Assembly: GCF_037975245.1 (NCBI RefSeq)
Contig: NC_092579.1
Coordinates: 1,174,501 to 1,238,500 of the forward strand
DNA: 64,000 nucleotides
Source of the DNA: Apostichopus japonicus
Lineage: Eukaryota > Echinodermata > Holothuroidea > Aspidochirotida > Stichopodidae
Direction: 5' to 3'
The notes beneath the pieces were generated by a model. It had not been told where the DNA came from, searched no databases, and saw nothing but the letters and a program-made list of their open reading frames with translations. Made by a program: the position numbers and the translations under genes. How positions within the stretch are numbered: position 1 is the stretch's first letter; each line of letters opens with the position of its first letter. This document shows, piece by piece, positions 49,030 through 60,503 of the stretch.

Positions 49030-50850
49030 GGTTATTGTCGCTGGTACTGAAATTGCTTCGTGGAGGCCGTCATTTGCCAGTAACTGTGCGCGGAAAGTTC
49101 CCAATGATTTAGCGCGACCCGCCCGCACTGCTTCAAATTTGATGCGGGATTATGAGAACTGTTTGTGCCATTCGCGCTGCTAAAGCAAACGCTTGTTACA
49201 ATTAATTTTACACAGACACCAGGGCGATTTCTTATAGAACTCTCTCTTCTTTTTCGCACTCGTCATTGTGCTTTAGGAGGGCTTTTTTAGCACTTGCTAG
49301 GGCGAACTTCGCCCGTCGCCCCCGCTTACATCCGACCCTGTCCAGCACATTCGTTAATTCATATATTATTTCTCTGGTTTTCTCTAATAATATATTTCTT
49401 TGGAGTAAAAATGGATTTTCTCTATAATAAATATCTATAGCCTATATATATTTATGTTTGTTTCTGTTCTTTACAGATTTCTGTCATGGAATTGCCCCAC
49501 GACTTGATGCATACAACAGTAGAATACCGGCTGCGAACAGCATAATTCATATAGGGTCTGCAAGCAGCATGGGGTAACGTTTGTCAAGTGGTGTAGCGGG
49601 CGCATTTTCAGTGCAGACGGTACAATGCACCGGGAAATGTTTGCCATGTATGTACAAACTTTACAAAAAGTGTCAACTGTCAACTCTGCTAATTGAGAAA
49701 TACTGTAGCTTGTAAACATAACATCTGACATATACTGCATGTTGGGCTTGAGGAAATGTATGATCCCTACTGTTTTGGGTCAAATGAATATTTACAAAAT
49801 ATGCCTTAATCTTGATATGCCAATATCTTTGCAAGTGTAAATGTACACTTTAATTAATATGAACTTTGTTTGTATGTGAGTTATGTGAAGTATATATTCC
49901 CTATTTGCCCTGGGAGAAGTTCCCAGAATTTGATGAGCTGCATGTGCTGTAAAAAATCTTGAAAAGCTAGTGTTTGGCTTATAGGTACCTGCTAGAAAGT
50001 TTTCTACTCTGTTCTTAATTTGCTATTTGGCTACACAAATTACCAAGCCTATAGGAATAGAAGTCAGCAATGGACCAAGTTAGTAATTTGTTTTGTTTTA
50101 CACCAAATTTAATGCTTTTAGAATGTTCACATAATTTTGATGTAGCTTAACTTTATTAAGGTTGCTCATGTTTTGTTTTGCCTTAATTTTATGATAAATA
50201 TATATTCTATATATGTGCCTTATAGCATACAGAGTGGCCATTCTGTGATGCAACATTCTGTAAGCTTCCAATCCATTCTTTAATTGGATAAACATTGCCA
50301 AATTTTATGACTTGATCAGTGTTTTGGGTATCCAGATCTGATCTTTCAACATGATTCATTCATTACTACCTTTACAGCAGTATACTATACTATAATACTA
50401 TAACACTACACATCTATAATGAGGAAAATGTAGTCACAATTAAGGGTGCCCCATGGGCAAATGTAATGTTTTGATATACCATTTTTATTACACTTGTATA
50501 ATTGCATTTAAGGTGCTTTCTTTCTTAGCTTATCAGCTATATACCAGTTCATATATCTACCGTTCATTATCTACATGTGACCAATTCTTTATTTTTCAGT
50601 TTTGCATAAAATTTTTTTAGCTTGCCAGGATAACTCTAATTTGCCTTTCTCACTACACTTGTTAGTATATGTTTTCAACATAAATAAAACTGATTTTCCA
50701 TGTTCGGTGCTTTCAGTCCAGATTTTGCATTTCATCAATTGTTTCTTAAGAAGTCTATTCTTCACATTTCTTTTAAGTAGTCTATTCTTAACCAGTATTT
50801 TATTTAATGTTACCTTATTTCTAAGCATTGCCTCATTTGTGAATACTTTC
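49030..50850. other. No gene recognised
   Basis: Only short frames occur. CTAGGGCGAACTTCGCCCGTCGC at 49298-49320 resembles subterminal sequence of a DNA transposon, but no partner end was found. Confidence 0.45.
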
Positions 50851-50854
50851 ATGC

Positions 50855-51250
50855 ATGTATTTCCATGGAATACATGCATGTATATATCCTTTGCATTGGT
50901 GCATGCAATGGATTTAAAAACATGCATCAAGCATGAATTGTTTCAAATCCGACACAAAAAAACATGCTTTAAGCATGAACATGTATGAAACATTTCAAAT
51001 ACATGCTTCACACATGCCACAGTGCATGTCCACATATATTGTTTCAAACCCGCGCAAAAACATGCTTCAAGCATGTACATGTATGAAACATTGAGTTATA
51101 CATGCTTTAAGCACGTATTTGCTGGAGCATGTAATGTAGCTCATTAACATGCATGTATTTTTTTTCAAATACATGCTTCACGCATGCCATAGTGCATGTA
51201 AGGAGGGCATTTACATACATGTATTTTCTTCAAACCCTGTGCAAAAAACA
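50855..51250. repeat. ACATGCTTnAAGCATG palindromic minisatellite
   Basis: Irregular ~60 bp units contain ACATGCTTYAAGCATG, TGTATGAAACATT and AAATACATGCTTCACRCATG. Confidence 0.85.
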
Positions 51251-51955
51251 TGCATGTAAAGGGTACTCAGGCGCGTATCCAGGATTTTCAAACCCGGGGG
51301 GCGCGAATTACTATCTAAGCGGAGCGCCACCATCGGTTGGCGCGCAGCGTACAAGAAAATTTCTTGTTTTGATACCCCCCAGATCACCGGAAACGGCACT
51401 TCTCAGGCTTGAAATGACCAACCAGATGTACACTTTTTGCCTGAGAACCAAGTATTTCCTAATAGTTTTTTCCCATCCATAACCTTTTTGAAGATTGTCA
51501 ACCCGGCACACATCATGTTCGACCTGATCGCATCTCCTGTGGGTCTTTGCTTTTGTAGGTGATTCTACGTCCCGGCCCACAATACCCGTCAGCCCCACTT
51601 TTCAAGGTTTTAAGCCCCGTATTTGTTTAGAATTTGAAAATTCACATTTCTCGTGAATAAACTCACTTCAAAACATACCCTTAATGTTGTACAAAATGTC
51701 ATCTATGGACAACCAATATATAGAAAAACTTCCTTCAACCCCTAACAGACCGGTCAAAATTGCACGAGTAGAGGGAAGTGTGATGCAGAATGTTGGTCAG
51801 AAATTTTGGAAAATTCAGACACAGTTAACTTATTGGTGTAGAAATATTAAAACCTCTTATAACGGCTATTATAAAACTTGGTTGAAGGAAATGAAAAAAT
51901 AGCAGATATTTCCGAAAACCGAACACTACACACATTGGCGTAGGAGGCGCGGCGG

Positions 51956-52338
51956 CAGTGGCGGAGCTAGGGGTATTGGTCAGGAGGGGCGAGAATGGTC
52001 TGTAGGGGCGCTTTCGACACTATCTAAGCGGAGCGCCACCACTGGTTGGCGCGTAGCGTACAGAAATTTTTTGAGTAAAGATACTCCCTAGATCGCCGGA
52101 AATGATCCTTTCCGGGCCTGGCTAATTTGCAGATAAACGAAGAATAAGGTGTCATCGCCAAATTACACCAACAAAATGTGAGAAATGTCAATAAGTAGAT
52201 GAGAGCGCAATAAAAAAGTCAATAATCTAGAATAAGTAAAAAGTGGTAAAGAGCTGAAAAAGGCGCCAGCAGTCCGTTTGAGTCCGTCAGGGGGGGGGGG
52301 GCATCCGCCCCCCTGACCGTATGGACGCTCCGCCACTG
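51956..52338 (+). mobile_element. Nested 383 bp hAT MITE (CAGTGGCGGAGC ends)
   Basis: Same family as 19841-20237, in the other orientation. The flanks CGCGGCGG (51948-51955) and CGCGGTGG (52339-52346) match at 7 of 8. Confidence 0.88.
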
Positions 52339-52812
52339 CGCGGTGGGGGTGCAGCCCCTAATTCGCCATTACTAATGTAAAAGAGAGTTTTGACATAATT
52401 GGACCTCCATGTTTTTTATACATCTACATGAGACATGTTTTTTGAGTTTTTTGAGTAAAGATACTTCCTAGATCACCGGAAATGACCCTTTCCGGGCCTG
52501 GCTAATTTGCAGATAAACGAAGATTAAGGTGTCATCGCCAAATTACACCAACAAAATGTGAGAAATGTCAATAAGTAGATGAGAGCGCAATAAAAAAGTC
52601 AATAATCTAGAATAAGTAAAAAGTGGTAAAGAGCTGAAAAAGGCGCCAGCAGTCCATTTGAGTCCGTCAGGGGGGCATCCGGCCCCTGACCATATGGACG
52701 CTCCGCCACTGCGCGGCGGGGGTGCAGGCCCTAATTCGCCATTACTAATGTAAAAGAGAGTTTTGACATAATTGGACCTCCATGCTTTTTATACATCTAC
52801 ATGAGACATGTC
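52071..52812. repeat. ~375 bp tandem duplication spanning a MITE end
   Basis: The block from TTGAGTAAAGATACT to CATCTACATGAGACATG is repeated from 52451. The copies differ mainly in G-run length and a few bases. Copy 2 therefore holds the right part of the nested MITE without its left end. Confidence 0.9.
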
Positions 52813-54234
52813 GTTGTTTACATTAGCATCCCGCGGTATACTGCGCAATTTGAACGGACCGTACGGTACATGATGGCATGCGATGTAAAAACCGATGCTT
52901 GCTTATATGATATTGACATGAACCCGTTGAACGCGCGCTTCGCGCGCGAAAACTTTTGGTTATTTTTTTCAGGCAAGTCGGACAGTTTTGAGGCCTTTCA
53001 TCCTGGAACGCCATTTTCATGCTCACTGATATGATGTTATATCTGCTGTTTGCGTTACAAATTCGAACAGGCGCGTAGCGAGGAATTTGTCAAGGGAGGG
53101 GCGAAGCCTGTAGGCAAATTATCTCAGCGTAGCGCCACCATAGGTTGGCGCGAAGCGTACAAGCAAATTTTGGCCGAAAATGTCTCCCAGATCGCTGGAA
53201 ATGACACTTCCCAGGCCTTGTAAGTTGCCTCTAAGCACTTTCTATTTTGAAATTACTTAGCGATATCATTTAAAAATATGCTGAATGGGGGGGGGGGGGC
53301 GGGCGGTCGCCCCCATCCCAAAATGCGTCATGTACCCCGACGACACGGTCGAGTTCGAGACCAGCCACAGTTGGTTTCATAGCACAATTCTACATACGCG
53401 TTATGATAGACCATATATAGTATATATATAGATCATTAGTCATCATCAAAAATGGAGTTGTCGGTGTAAGGGGTAGGATGAGTCACACTTTTACGAAATC
53501 ATTGATCCGTCACTGGCTACCCTTCAGCGCTGTAATGATGTCACTGTTCTTCTTTCTCTTCCCGGTGTCTTCGCGTTTTGCTTTTACTCCCTCTTTTTCT
53601 CCTTTTTCTCTCTTTCTTCTTTTTCTTTTCCCTTCCTTCCTCTCCTCCTCCTCTTTTTTCCCCTCTTTTTTCCTTTTTTTCTTCTCTTTTTTTCTCTTCT
53701 CTTTTTCTTACCCGGGGGGCGCGCGCCCCCAACGCCCCCCCCCTGGATACGCACCTGGTACTATAAATTTGTGTAAGGGACGTCATATTCTGATAAACTC
53801 TTTGGTTTCAAATTTCATTTACAATTGTTTCTCAATAACGATGATTAATATTTGTTGAATTAAAGTGTTCTTCTTTTAGAAATAATATAAATCGTCTCTT
53901 CATCATTACATGTGTGGGGTGAAGAGGCATTCATGAATGCATGGGACGGATAGGTTCCTAGTAAAGTCTTTCAACCGATTGCTAGGGGTGGGGAGGGGGG
54001 CCGGAGCATTGGAAAGGACCAATACAAAATAGCTGTCAAACCAAATAATGTGAGGTGCATACAACTAATTTGCTTCATGATATAATTAAGGTAAAGAAGA
54101 TAATATTTAATCGCAAGGTTTGACCCCACGGTGTTGGGTGGGAAGCGTATATGTACGGTCAAGTCAATCATGAGGAAAACTGAAATGCCTTCACTATAAA
54201 TCTTCAAAACAATTTCATCAATTTAAGGCTTCAC

Positions 54235-54640
54235 AGTGAATACCAATATGCAAATTTAAGCCATCAAAGCCTGTGCTATTTTTTTTGGCTAGATCTGATG
54301 CAGCCATAAACCGAAGCCTTAGTGAAGGCATTCTTGGGGCAAATATAAGCCATCATTTACAAGCATTCGAAGCTTTAATGAAGCCTTAATGAACCCTTCA
54401 TTTTAGGCTTCAGGGAAAATTTATGCTAGCATTAAGGCTGCAGAGCGAATGCCTATTTAAAGCTTCAAAGTGAATACTTATATGCAAATTTAAGCCATCG
54501 AAGCCTTAGCTAATTTAAATTTTTCGGCTCTGGTGCAGCCTTAGCGAAGCCTTAGCGAAGGCATTCTTGGGGCAAATATAAGCCATCATTTATAAGCATT
54601 CGAAGCTTTAATGAAGCCTTAATGAATGCATTCATGTTTG
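54235..54640. repeat. Diverged ~230 bp tandem repeat
   Basis: GGCATTCTTGGGGCAAATAT and AAGCATTCGAAGCTTTAATG occur near 54327/54375 and 54562/54596, with GAAGCCTTAATGAA in both. Confidence 0.85.
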
Positions 54641-54649
54641 GTAAGGGTT

Positions 54650-55750
54650 AACCTGTAAGGTACCTGGATGTGAATCATATTAGTATTACCTACTGTATGC
54701 ATACGTAGTAGATGCCAGGGCCTTATCCAGGTTAGCCTATTGTTAATAGTTACTATACCTATGATACTGGGTAGATAGAAAGTCACTATGTAAGTAATCC
54801 TAAGAATAGCTAGGCCTATGTAATTCTAAGTATTGTTTTCTATATATGTACTGTAATCTGTACACTAAGGAATGCCAACTGTCTCTGTGGCAGATGAGAA
54901 TATGAGAGTAATAGATCAGTAGAGCATACACTACCACCGTGTGCAGCTGTGTTTTTCTTGAGTTGTCTCTACAAATCTAGCTTGCCTAGAATGTATATGT
55001 GGAGTTTAGCAAGTTTAATTATGGACAAATAGGGCTAACGATAGGCCTGACGTACCTGTTCGTCAACAGACTTAGCACAGGAAGTTTACTGGCAGTGATA
55101 GAGCGACGGAGTTTTCACTGGCCGGAGATAACAACAATTCTAAGCAATACAAATGACAACACAAATTCTACACACATGTATCGTGCAGAAGATCCGTTGT
55201 ACGTTTGGCCTACAGTAGAGACCCTATAGGGTCTCTAGCCTACAGTAGTCCAAGCAATAATTGCACCGTATGATAAGCTGATCTGCTACCGATAATTGCT
55301 TTCGCTTTGTTGTAGATAAGAAATACTTGAAAGACCTCGCCTAGGACGAGTTTATGTATACTACTAGCCTAACCAAGTGTCAATTATTTCCTAAGACAAC
55401 CATTTCAAATTTAGTTACAGTTAAATACAATCGTATAACGTCCAGTCCCTTTAAGTCAAGATTCGCGTGAGTTGCCATTAGGCCTAATCTACAGTATGTG
55501 TGGGAATACGCATTATTTTACCTTTTCGGCTTCCCACAGTTCCTTTTGTTGAGGGCTAGACACCAAGCCAAAAGTCTCTAACAAAGTTAACTTTTACTTA
55601 TTATTCAGTGCTCGTAATCACTACGCGTACATGCGACACCTCATTGATTCGAAAATGTTTATTTTCACCTTTGCGTGGCAAGTTAAAGCTCTATAAGAGC
55701 TCACTAGAGATATACTGTAGTTGTCTCTACTTTACAGCTTTAATTGTTTT
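54650..55750. other. No gene recognised
   Basis: A perfect 20 bp palindrome, AGAGACCCTATAGGGTCTCT, is at 55217-55236 between two GCCTACAGTAG repeats. Otherwise only short frames. Confidence 0.45.
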
Positions 55751-55759
55751 GTATCTGTA

Positions 55760-55895
55760 TACTTAATTGTGTTTGTGTTGCTATGTTTTACTTTTTATGT
55801 ATAACGTTTAATGTAAAAAGCATGGCCTTATTGGAAACCAGCTTTTGCTGAATAAGCAACCCTGGATAAAAATGCGAATAAATAAAATTTAAAAA
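55760..55895 (+). mobile_element. CR1/L2-like LINE 3' tail
   Basis: GGAAACCAGC...GCTGAATAAGC...CCTGGATAAA followed by GCGAATAAATAAAATT and an A-run has the hairpin-plus-AATAAA layout of CR1/L2 3' ends. The rest of the element is absent (5' truncated). Confidence 0.45.
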
Positions 55896-56084
55896 AATAC
55901 TGCTTACCAATAAAACCGATATATGGCTCAGTCATTTGTGTCATCCCATCTCCCCCCATGGGCGTCACCGTACACCGACAACCTAACCACCCCCGGCTTT
56001 ACATTGGGTAGTACGAGTGGGGTAATACACAGATGACTGAAGGACGTAGGAACTTCAAGGGATTATCTTGAGGCGTAGTGAAAG

Positions 56085-56585
56085 ATGGCAGGCTTACTAG
56101 ACGAGATGCGTCAACGACTAGATGAGTTGGAGAATGAAGTGGCAGAGGAGAAGAAGGGTAGTTCCGAACGCCCGGGTGTAGTTTACCTCCTGCCCAAGGA
56201 GAAGAAGTTACGATCGTTCTCATCATGGGTAGAGGTGCAGGCTGTGCTTTCTTTTAAATTCTTTATTGAAGAAGCAAGAGTAGCTCAGGCTAGTGCCAGT
56301 TCTAGTGAGGGGGAAGTAATATATTTTATGATGGCGGATGGTGGTTCTAGTAATAGTACTTATTAATTCATTCGGGGTGGGAGAAGAGAACATATAGTGA
56401 TTCCTCCCAAAGCGAAGAAACCGAATAAGCACGCAGGAGAACTAGGGTTAATAAGGGTCGCCATAGGAACCCATATCATGAGGCTGAGGTCAATTCTTCG
56501 AACATTTTATTCCATATTTGAAGGGTTTATTCCATATGACAACCTCGGGGAAGAGAAAATCATTCTTAGTGCTTTAGTTTCATAA
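56085..56585 (+). pseudogene. Gag-like retrotransposon fragment
   Basis: ATG 56085 opens 93 codons: a coiled-coil-like start (LLDEMRQRLDELENEVAEEK), VVYLLPKEKKLRSFS, and FIEEARVAQ. A second frame (56397-56585) follows. The R/K-x-x-K-x-R-x-FS phrase with a following EEAR helix recalls Gag N-termini of Ty3/gypsy- or BEL-type elements. No protease, RT or LTR is visible nearby. Confidence 0.35.
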
Positions 56586-58149
56586 ATTAGCTTGCTTAGG
56601 TGGTCAAGTTTTTGATTTATATTTAGTTTATTAAATTACCATAGGCCTATACCAAATTTTGACATGCTGATGTGTAGTGCTTTTGATTGAAAATATGTCA
56701 TGACTGGTTGAATAATTACTTTTGTTTGAGATAAATATTGTCTACATTCCTACCCTTACCGAAATCCCAGATCTGGCTTTATATCTGGTTTAATCTGGCA
56801 ATATTAAACCTTTATTGGGCGATACCATTTCGCAAAAGCAACGAACCAAACAGCAATCGCCTACTCATACATTTCAGTGGGAGAAAAGGTCATGGTCCTA
56901 GATTTCAGACAAAATGCTGGTTAATGGGCAGAAGGCCGGGGTAATATCAAAAATGTCAGGGCTAAGCGACATATTAATCAAATAGGGTCAAAATGTCATG
57001 TTGTGAAAACACGAAGTTTTGATAATTTGTACAGAACTCGAAGCTCAGTATACGGCTTTGATTTGAGCTAGCGGGAGTTATTGCTTCAAGCCCACCGAAT
57101 CATCGTTTGAATTGTCAACACGGAATTGGAATAAAATACACAACTGTCGAAAATGGAAGCAACTCTTCGAGAATTAGGATATGGGGAAGATGATATTATT
57201 AATTTCGAAAGAGTAGGAGTGTTGTTGTTATCTGAACTTGTATAATATATATTTATAATTTTTGTAGGGAGAAACATGCAACAACCTCAGGCTCATAAGC
57301 TATAGTCAGGTGGCTTAGCAACAATTTTCAGGCTTAACGTTACCGACCGGACAAAAGCACCAAATTTGGCATGGAGTTTCTTTTCGACCTATCTATCGAT
57401 TTTATCCGTGGAACCCACTTTATCAGTTCCGATTTTTCAAGATGGCGGCCAAAATCCAAGATGGCCGCCAGAAAAAAGGAAATGCCATATATCTGGCTGT
57501 AAAAATCGGAGATGAACAAATGAGGGGTCAATTCAGGTGTTTCCGGGGTCACTGAAACAGATGATGACCATGGCATGTTGCTTGAGTAACCCACTTCCAA
57601 GATGGCGGCCAAAATCCAAGATGGCCGCCAGAAAAAGGAAATGTCATATATCTGGCTGAAAAAATCGGAGATGAACAAATGAGGAGTCAATTAAGGTGTT
57701 TCCGAGCTCACTGAAACAGATGATGGTCATTGTATGTTGCTTGGGCCACCCACTTCCAAGATAGCGGCCAGAATCTAAGATGGCCCCCTGGAAAAAAAGG
57801 AAATTTCATATATATTCAATCCCCAGACCCCTGTGCCCTTTTCTGATCGGGACCATCAAACCTTCCGTCCTCAAACGTGTAAATGAAACCGGGCTAGCAC
57901 CCTGACTATATGTTTTGGCTGGTATTCTAATTGTGTCACTTTGGCTCAGGAAGCCACTTAGGACTTATTGGGGAACTTTGAGGTGTGATCGACCGTGGAT
58001 AGACACTGTCGCAAAGCCCGTTATTATATGGGAGTAACGAGTGTCATGTAAGACTGATTACATTGAGTCAACTATATAATAGGGTAACTTGAGGGAAAAC
58101 CGACCAGATGTGAATACCGACTCATTGAGAGATTTTGTACGATTGTGCA

Positions 58150-58380
58150 CCCTTCATAAATACAACGTCAATTGTGCGAACAACACACGCTAAGTCAGGT
58201 CACTAGTCATCTGAGGTATTTAGGTCATTCTTTTCGAACCTGTACTCCAGGGCTGCTATTAGCGAGGATCTCCAGTAAGACTTGTTGTCTGGTATAGACA
58301 AGGCCCCCCCCCCTTCATAAACACAACGTCAATTCTGCGAACAACACACGCTAAGTCGGGTCACTAGTCATCTGAGGTCA
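58150..58380. repeat. ~70 bp direct repeat bordering the antisense LINE fragment
   Basis: CCCTTCATAAAYACAACGTC...GGTCACTAGTCATCTGAGGT occurs near 58150 and 58311. It may be element sequence duplicated around the LINE's 3' end. Confidence 0.6.
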
Positions 58381-58439
58381 ACCAATAACACTAATAACCA
58401 AGACAACAACAATTACAACCAATAACACCAATAATGAAG

Positions 58440-60010
58440 GCGTGAAACCATCATTCCCACACCAACCGGACAAAGGGACACTCAAACAAAAGGTGTTGCA
58501 TAGTCCTGATGGCTTTACAGCCCACACAGGGACAAATCCCATAACCTAATCGCCACCTGACTAGGCGAAAATGGTTAGTGATGAGGACCCCATGTGCAAT
58601 CCTCGCCAAGTCCCGGAGACGGCTTTCTAGTGACCTACAACACACAGAACACCACACATCTGGAGAGATGGCGGTTTGGCAAGCCGAGGGACCCACGTTC
58701 AGCAGAACATCTGGCCCACCCTCCTCTTTGATGGCAAAGTGAGTCACCAATCTGAGTATACACCCCCCGTGTCGCCTTTGGCTGGTTATTGGAAAAGGAT
58801 CCGGGCCAGTAGTGGCGAAAAAGAAAACCACCCCAGAACGTAACAAAAAAGGCAAACGAGTTATTCTCAAACGCAACGAAAAAAACCTTTCAAAAGGAGA
58901 AAGCGCAGTTAAGATGGTAGGTGGACCAAACCATGCCCACCCGCTCAAGGGGGCCTTTTACAGAACGGTCCTTTTGAGAAGGTTTGGTTTTCACTTTCCC
59001 CAAATGAAATAAAAAATGATCCTCTCCAATCGCACCAAGGCATAATCTGGTGCAGCGATCACCGTACCAGGATACCAAAGGAGAGGAACAATAAAACGAT
59101 TGACAACTGTAACCTTCCCAGGGAGGGAGAGTCACCTCCGATTGAATGTGTCGAGCCTTGCCTCCACCTGATCAGACTTCTCGGCCCAAGTGGTGGCCTC
59201 CGGGGCACCATAACCTAGCCAGATGCCGATTACCCTGATCATGACATCTGACCAAGTAATATCGAACGGGAGGGATTGGCCACGCCAACCCCCTGAATGC
59301 AGCCCTTTGGTCTTGGACTTGCTAAGTCTGGCACCAGTAGCCTCTTGGAAGGTGGCCAAAACCTTCGATAAAGGCTTGAAGGTGACGAGGTCCGACACAA
59401 TACAAGTGACGTCATCGGCATGTTGCACGCATTTAACTCTAGCCCCACCCGGTACATTGAAAGGTCGAAACCCCAAGCATCTGTTCAGCGAGGTACTGAG
59501 CGTTTCGCTGAAGAGAACATACAACAACGGGGAGAGGGGACAACCCTGACGGACTCCCTTCGAACCGGGAAGGGACCAGAAGTAAATCCGTTAACAGTGA
59601 CCATGCTCGTGACGTCCTTATATAGTAACGAGACCCAACGAATAAACACTGATTTCAATCCGAAGGACTCGCACAGCTCAAGTCTGGAGAGGACCTACAA
59701 TATCCGGCATCACATCCGCTTAGCGATTTCCTAATGCTTTGGCCAGGATTTTGTAGTCCAGATTTAACAGCGTTATTGTACGCCTATTAGGGTCCAAAGG
59801 GTCTCCTGACTTTGGGAGGAGAACAATATTTCCAGCCCTCTGTGTTTGGCTCATGTAATTCAACTGGAAAGCGGTAGCGAACACGTCTCTTAAGTCCCCA
59901 CCGAGAACCTCCCAGAAGGTCCTATAGAACTCAGCAGGGAGGCCATCGGGACCGAGGACTTTCCCTTCTTCATCGCTGTTACCGCTGTCCAGAGCTCACC
60001 AACGGAGAGA
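58440..60010 (-). pseudogene. Decayed L1/Tx1-like LINE reverse transcriptase, minus strand
   Basis: Minus-strand fragments in order are EFYRTFW and LLPKSGDPLDPNRR, then LLNLDYKILAKAL (~59990-59730). GVRQGCPLSPLLYVL follows near 59550, and the catalytic box as HADDV rather than YADD near 59415. ATGARLSKSKTKGL is next (near 59320). At the 3' end, CPCVGC...HLLFECPFVRLVW (~58530-58450) is the Cys/His zinc-binding tail typical of L1/Tx1-type LINEs. Frameshifts and stops separate the pieces and there is no endonuclease, so it is a dead, 5'-truncated copy. Confidence 0.75.
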
Positions 60011-60503
60011 TTCGAACCCAAGCTATCGTTTTACTATGAGTGGGGGGGGGGGGCCTTGTCATAACATATAGTCAGGGTGCTAGCCCGGTTTCATTTACAC
60101 GTTTGAGGACGGAAGGTTTGATGGTTCCGATCAGAAAAGGGCACAGGGGGTCTGGGGAATGAATATATATGAAATTTCCTTTTTTTCCAGGGGGCCATAT
60201 TGGATTCTGGCCGCTATCTTGGAAGTGGGTGGCACAAGCAACATACCATGTCCATCATCTGTTTCAGTGAGCTCGGAAACACCTTAATTGACCCCTCATT
60301 TGTTCATCTCCGATTTTTACAGCCAGATATATGACATTTCCTTTTTTCTGGCGGCCATCTTGGATTTTGGCCGCCATCTTGGAAGTGGGTTACTCAAGCA
60401 ACATGCCATGGTCATCATCTGTTTCAGTGACCCCGGAAACACCTGAATTGACCCCTCATTTGTTCATCTCCGATTTTTACAGCCAGATATATGACATTTC
60501 CTT

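Larger units (their letters stand above)
51268..53757 (+). mobile_element. 2.49 kb composite hAT-like element, 5 bp duplication
   Basis: The ends CAGGCGCGTATCCAGG and CCTGGATACGCACCTG are flanked by GTACT (51263-51267 and 53758-53762). It has modules at 51311-51362, 52020-52069 (in the nested MITE) and 53119-53170, and a pyrimidine tract at 53590-53715. It contains a CATTGGCGTAGGAGGC-type insert, a nested MITE (51956-52338) and a ~375 bp internal tandem duplication. Confidence 0.88.
57438..60503. mobile_element. Element with ~450 bp inverted arms built of 160 bp units
   Basis: The left arm 57477-57925 and right arm 60055-60503 are inverted copies. Each holds tandem ~160 bp units starting CAAGATGGCGGCC (57438, 57598, 57757 on the left). 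Outside 57477 the left arm continues, but the right arm stops where the LINE begins at about 60504. The interior contains a decayed antisense LINE. Confidence 0.75.
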
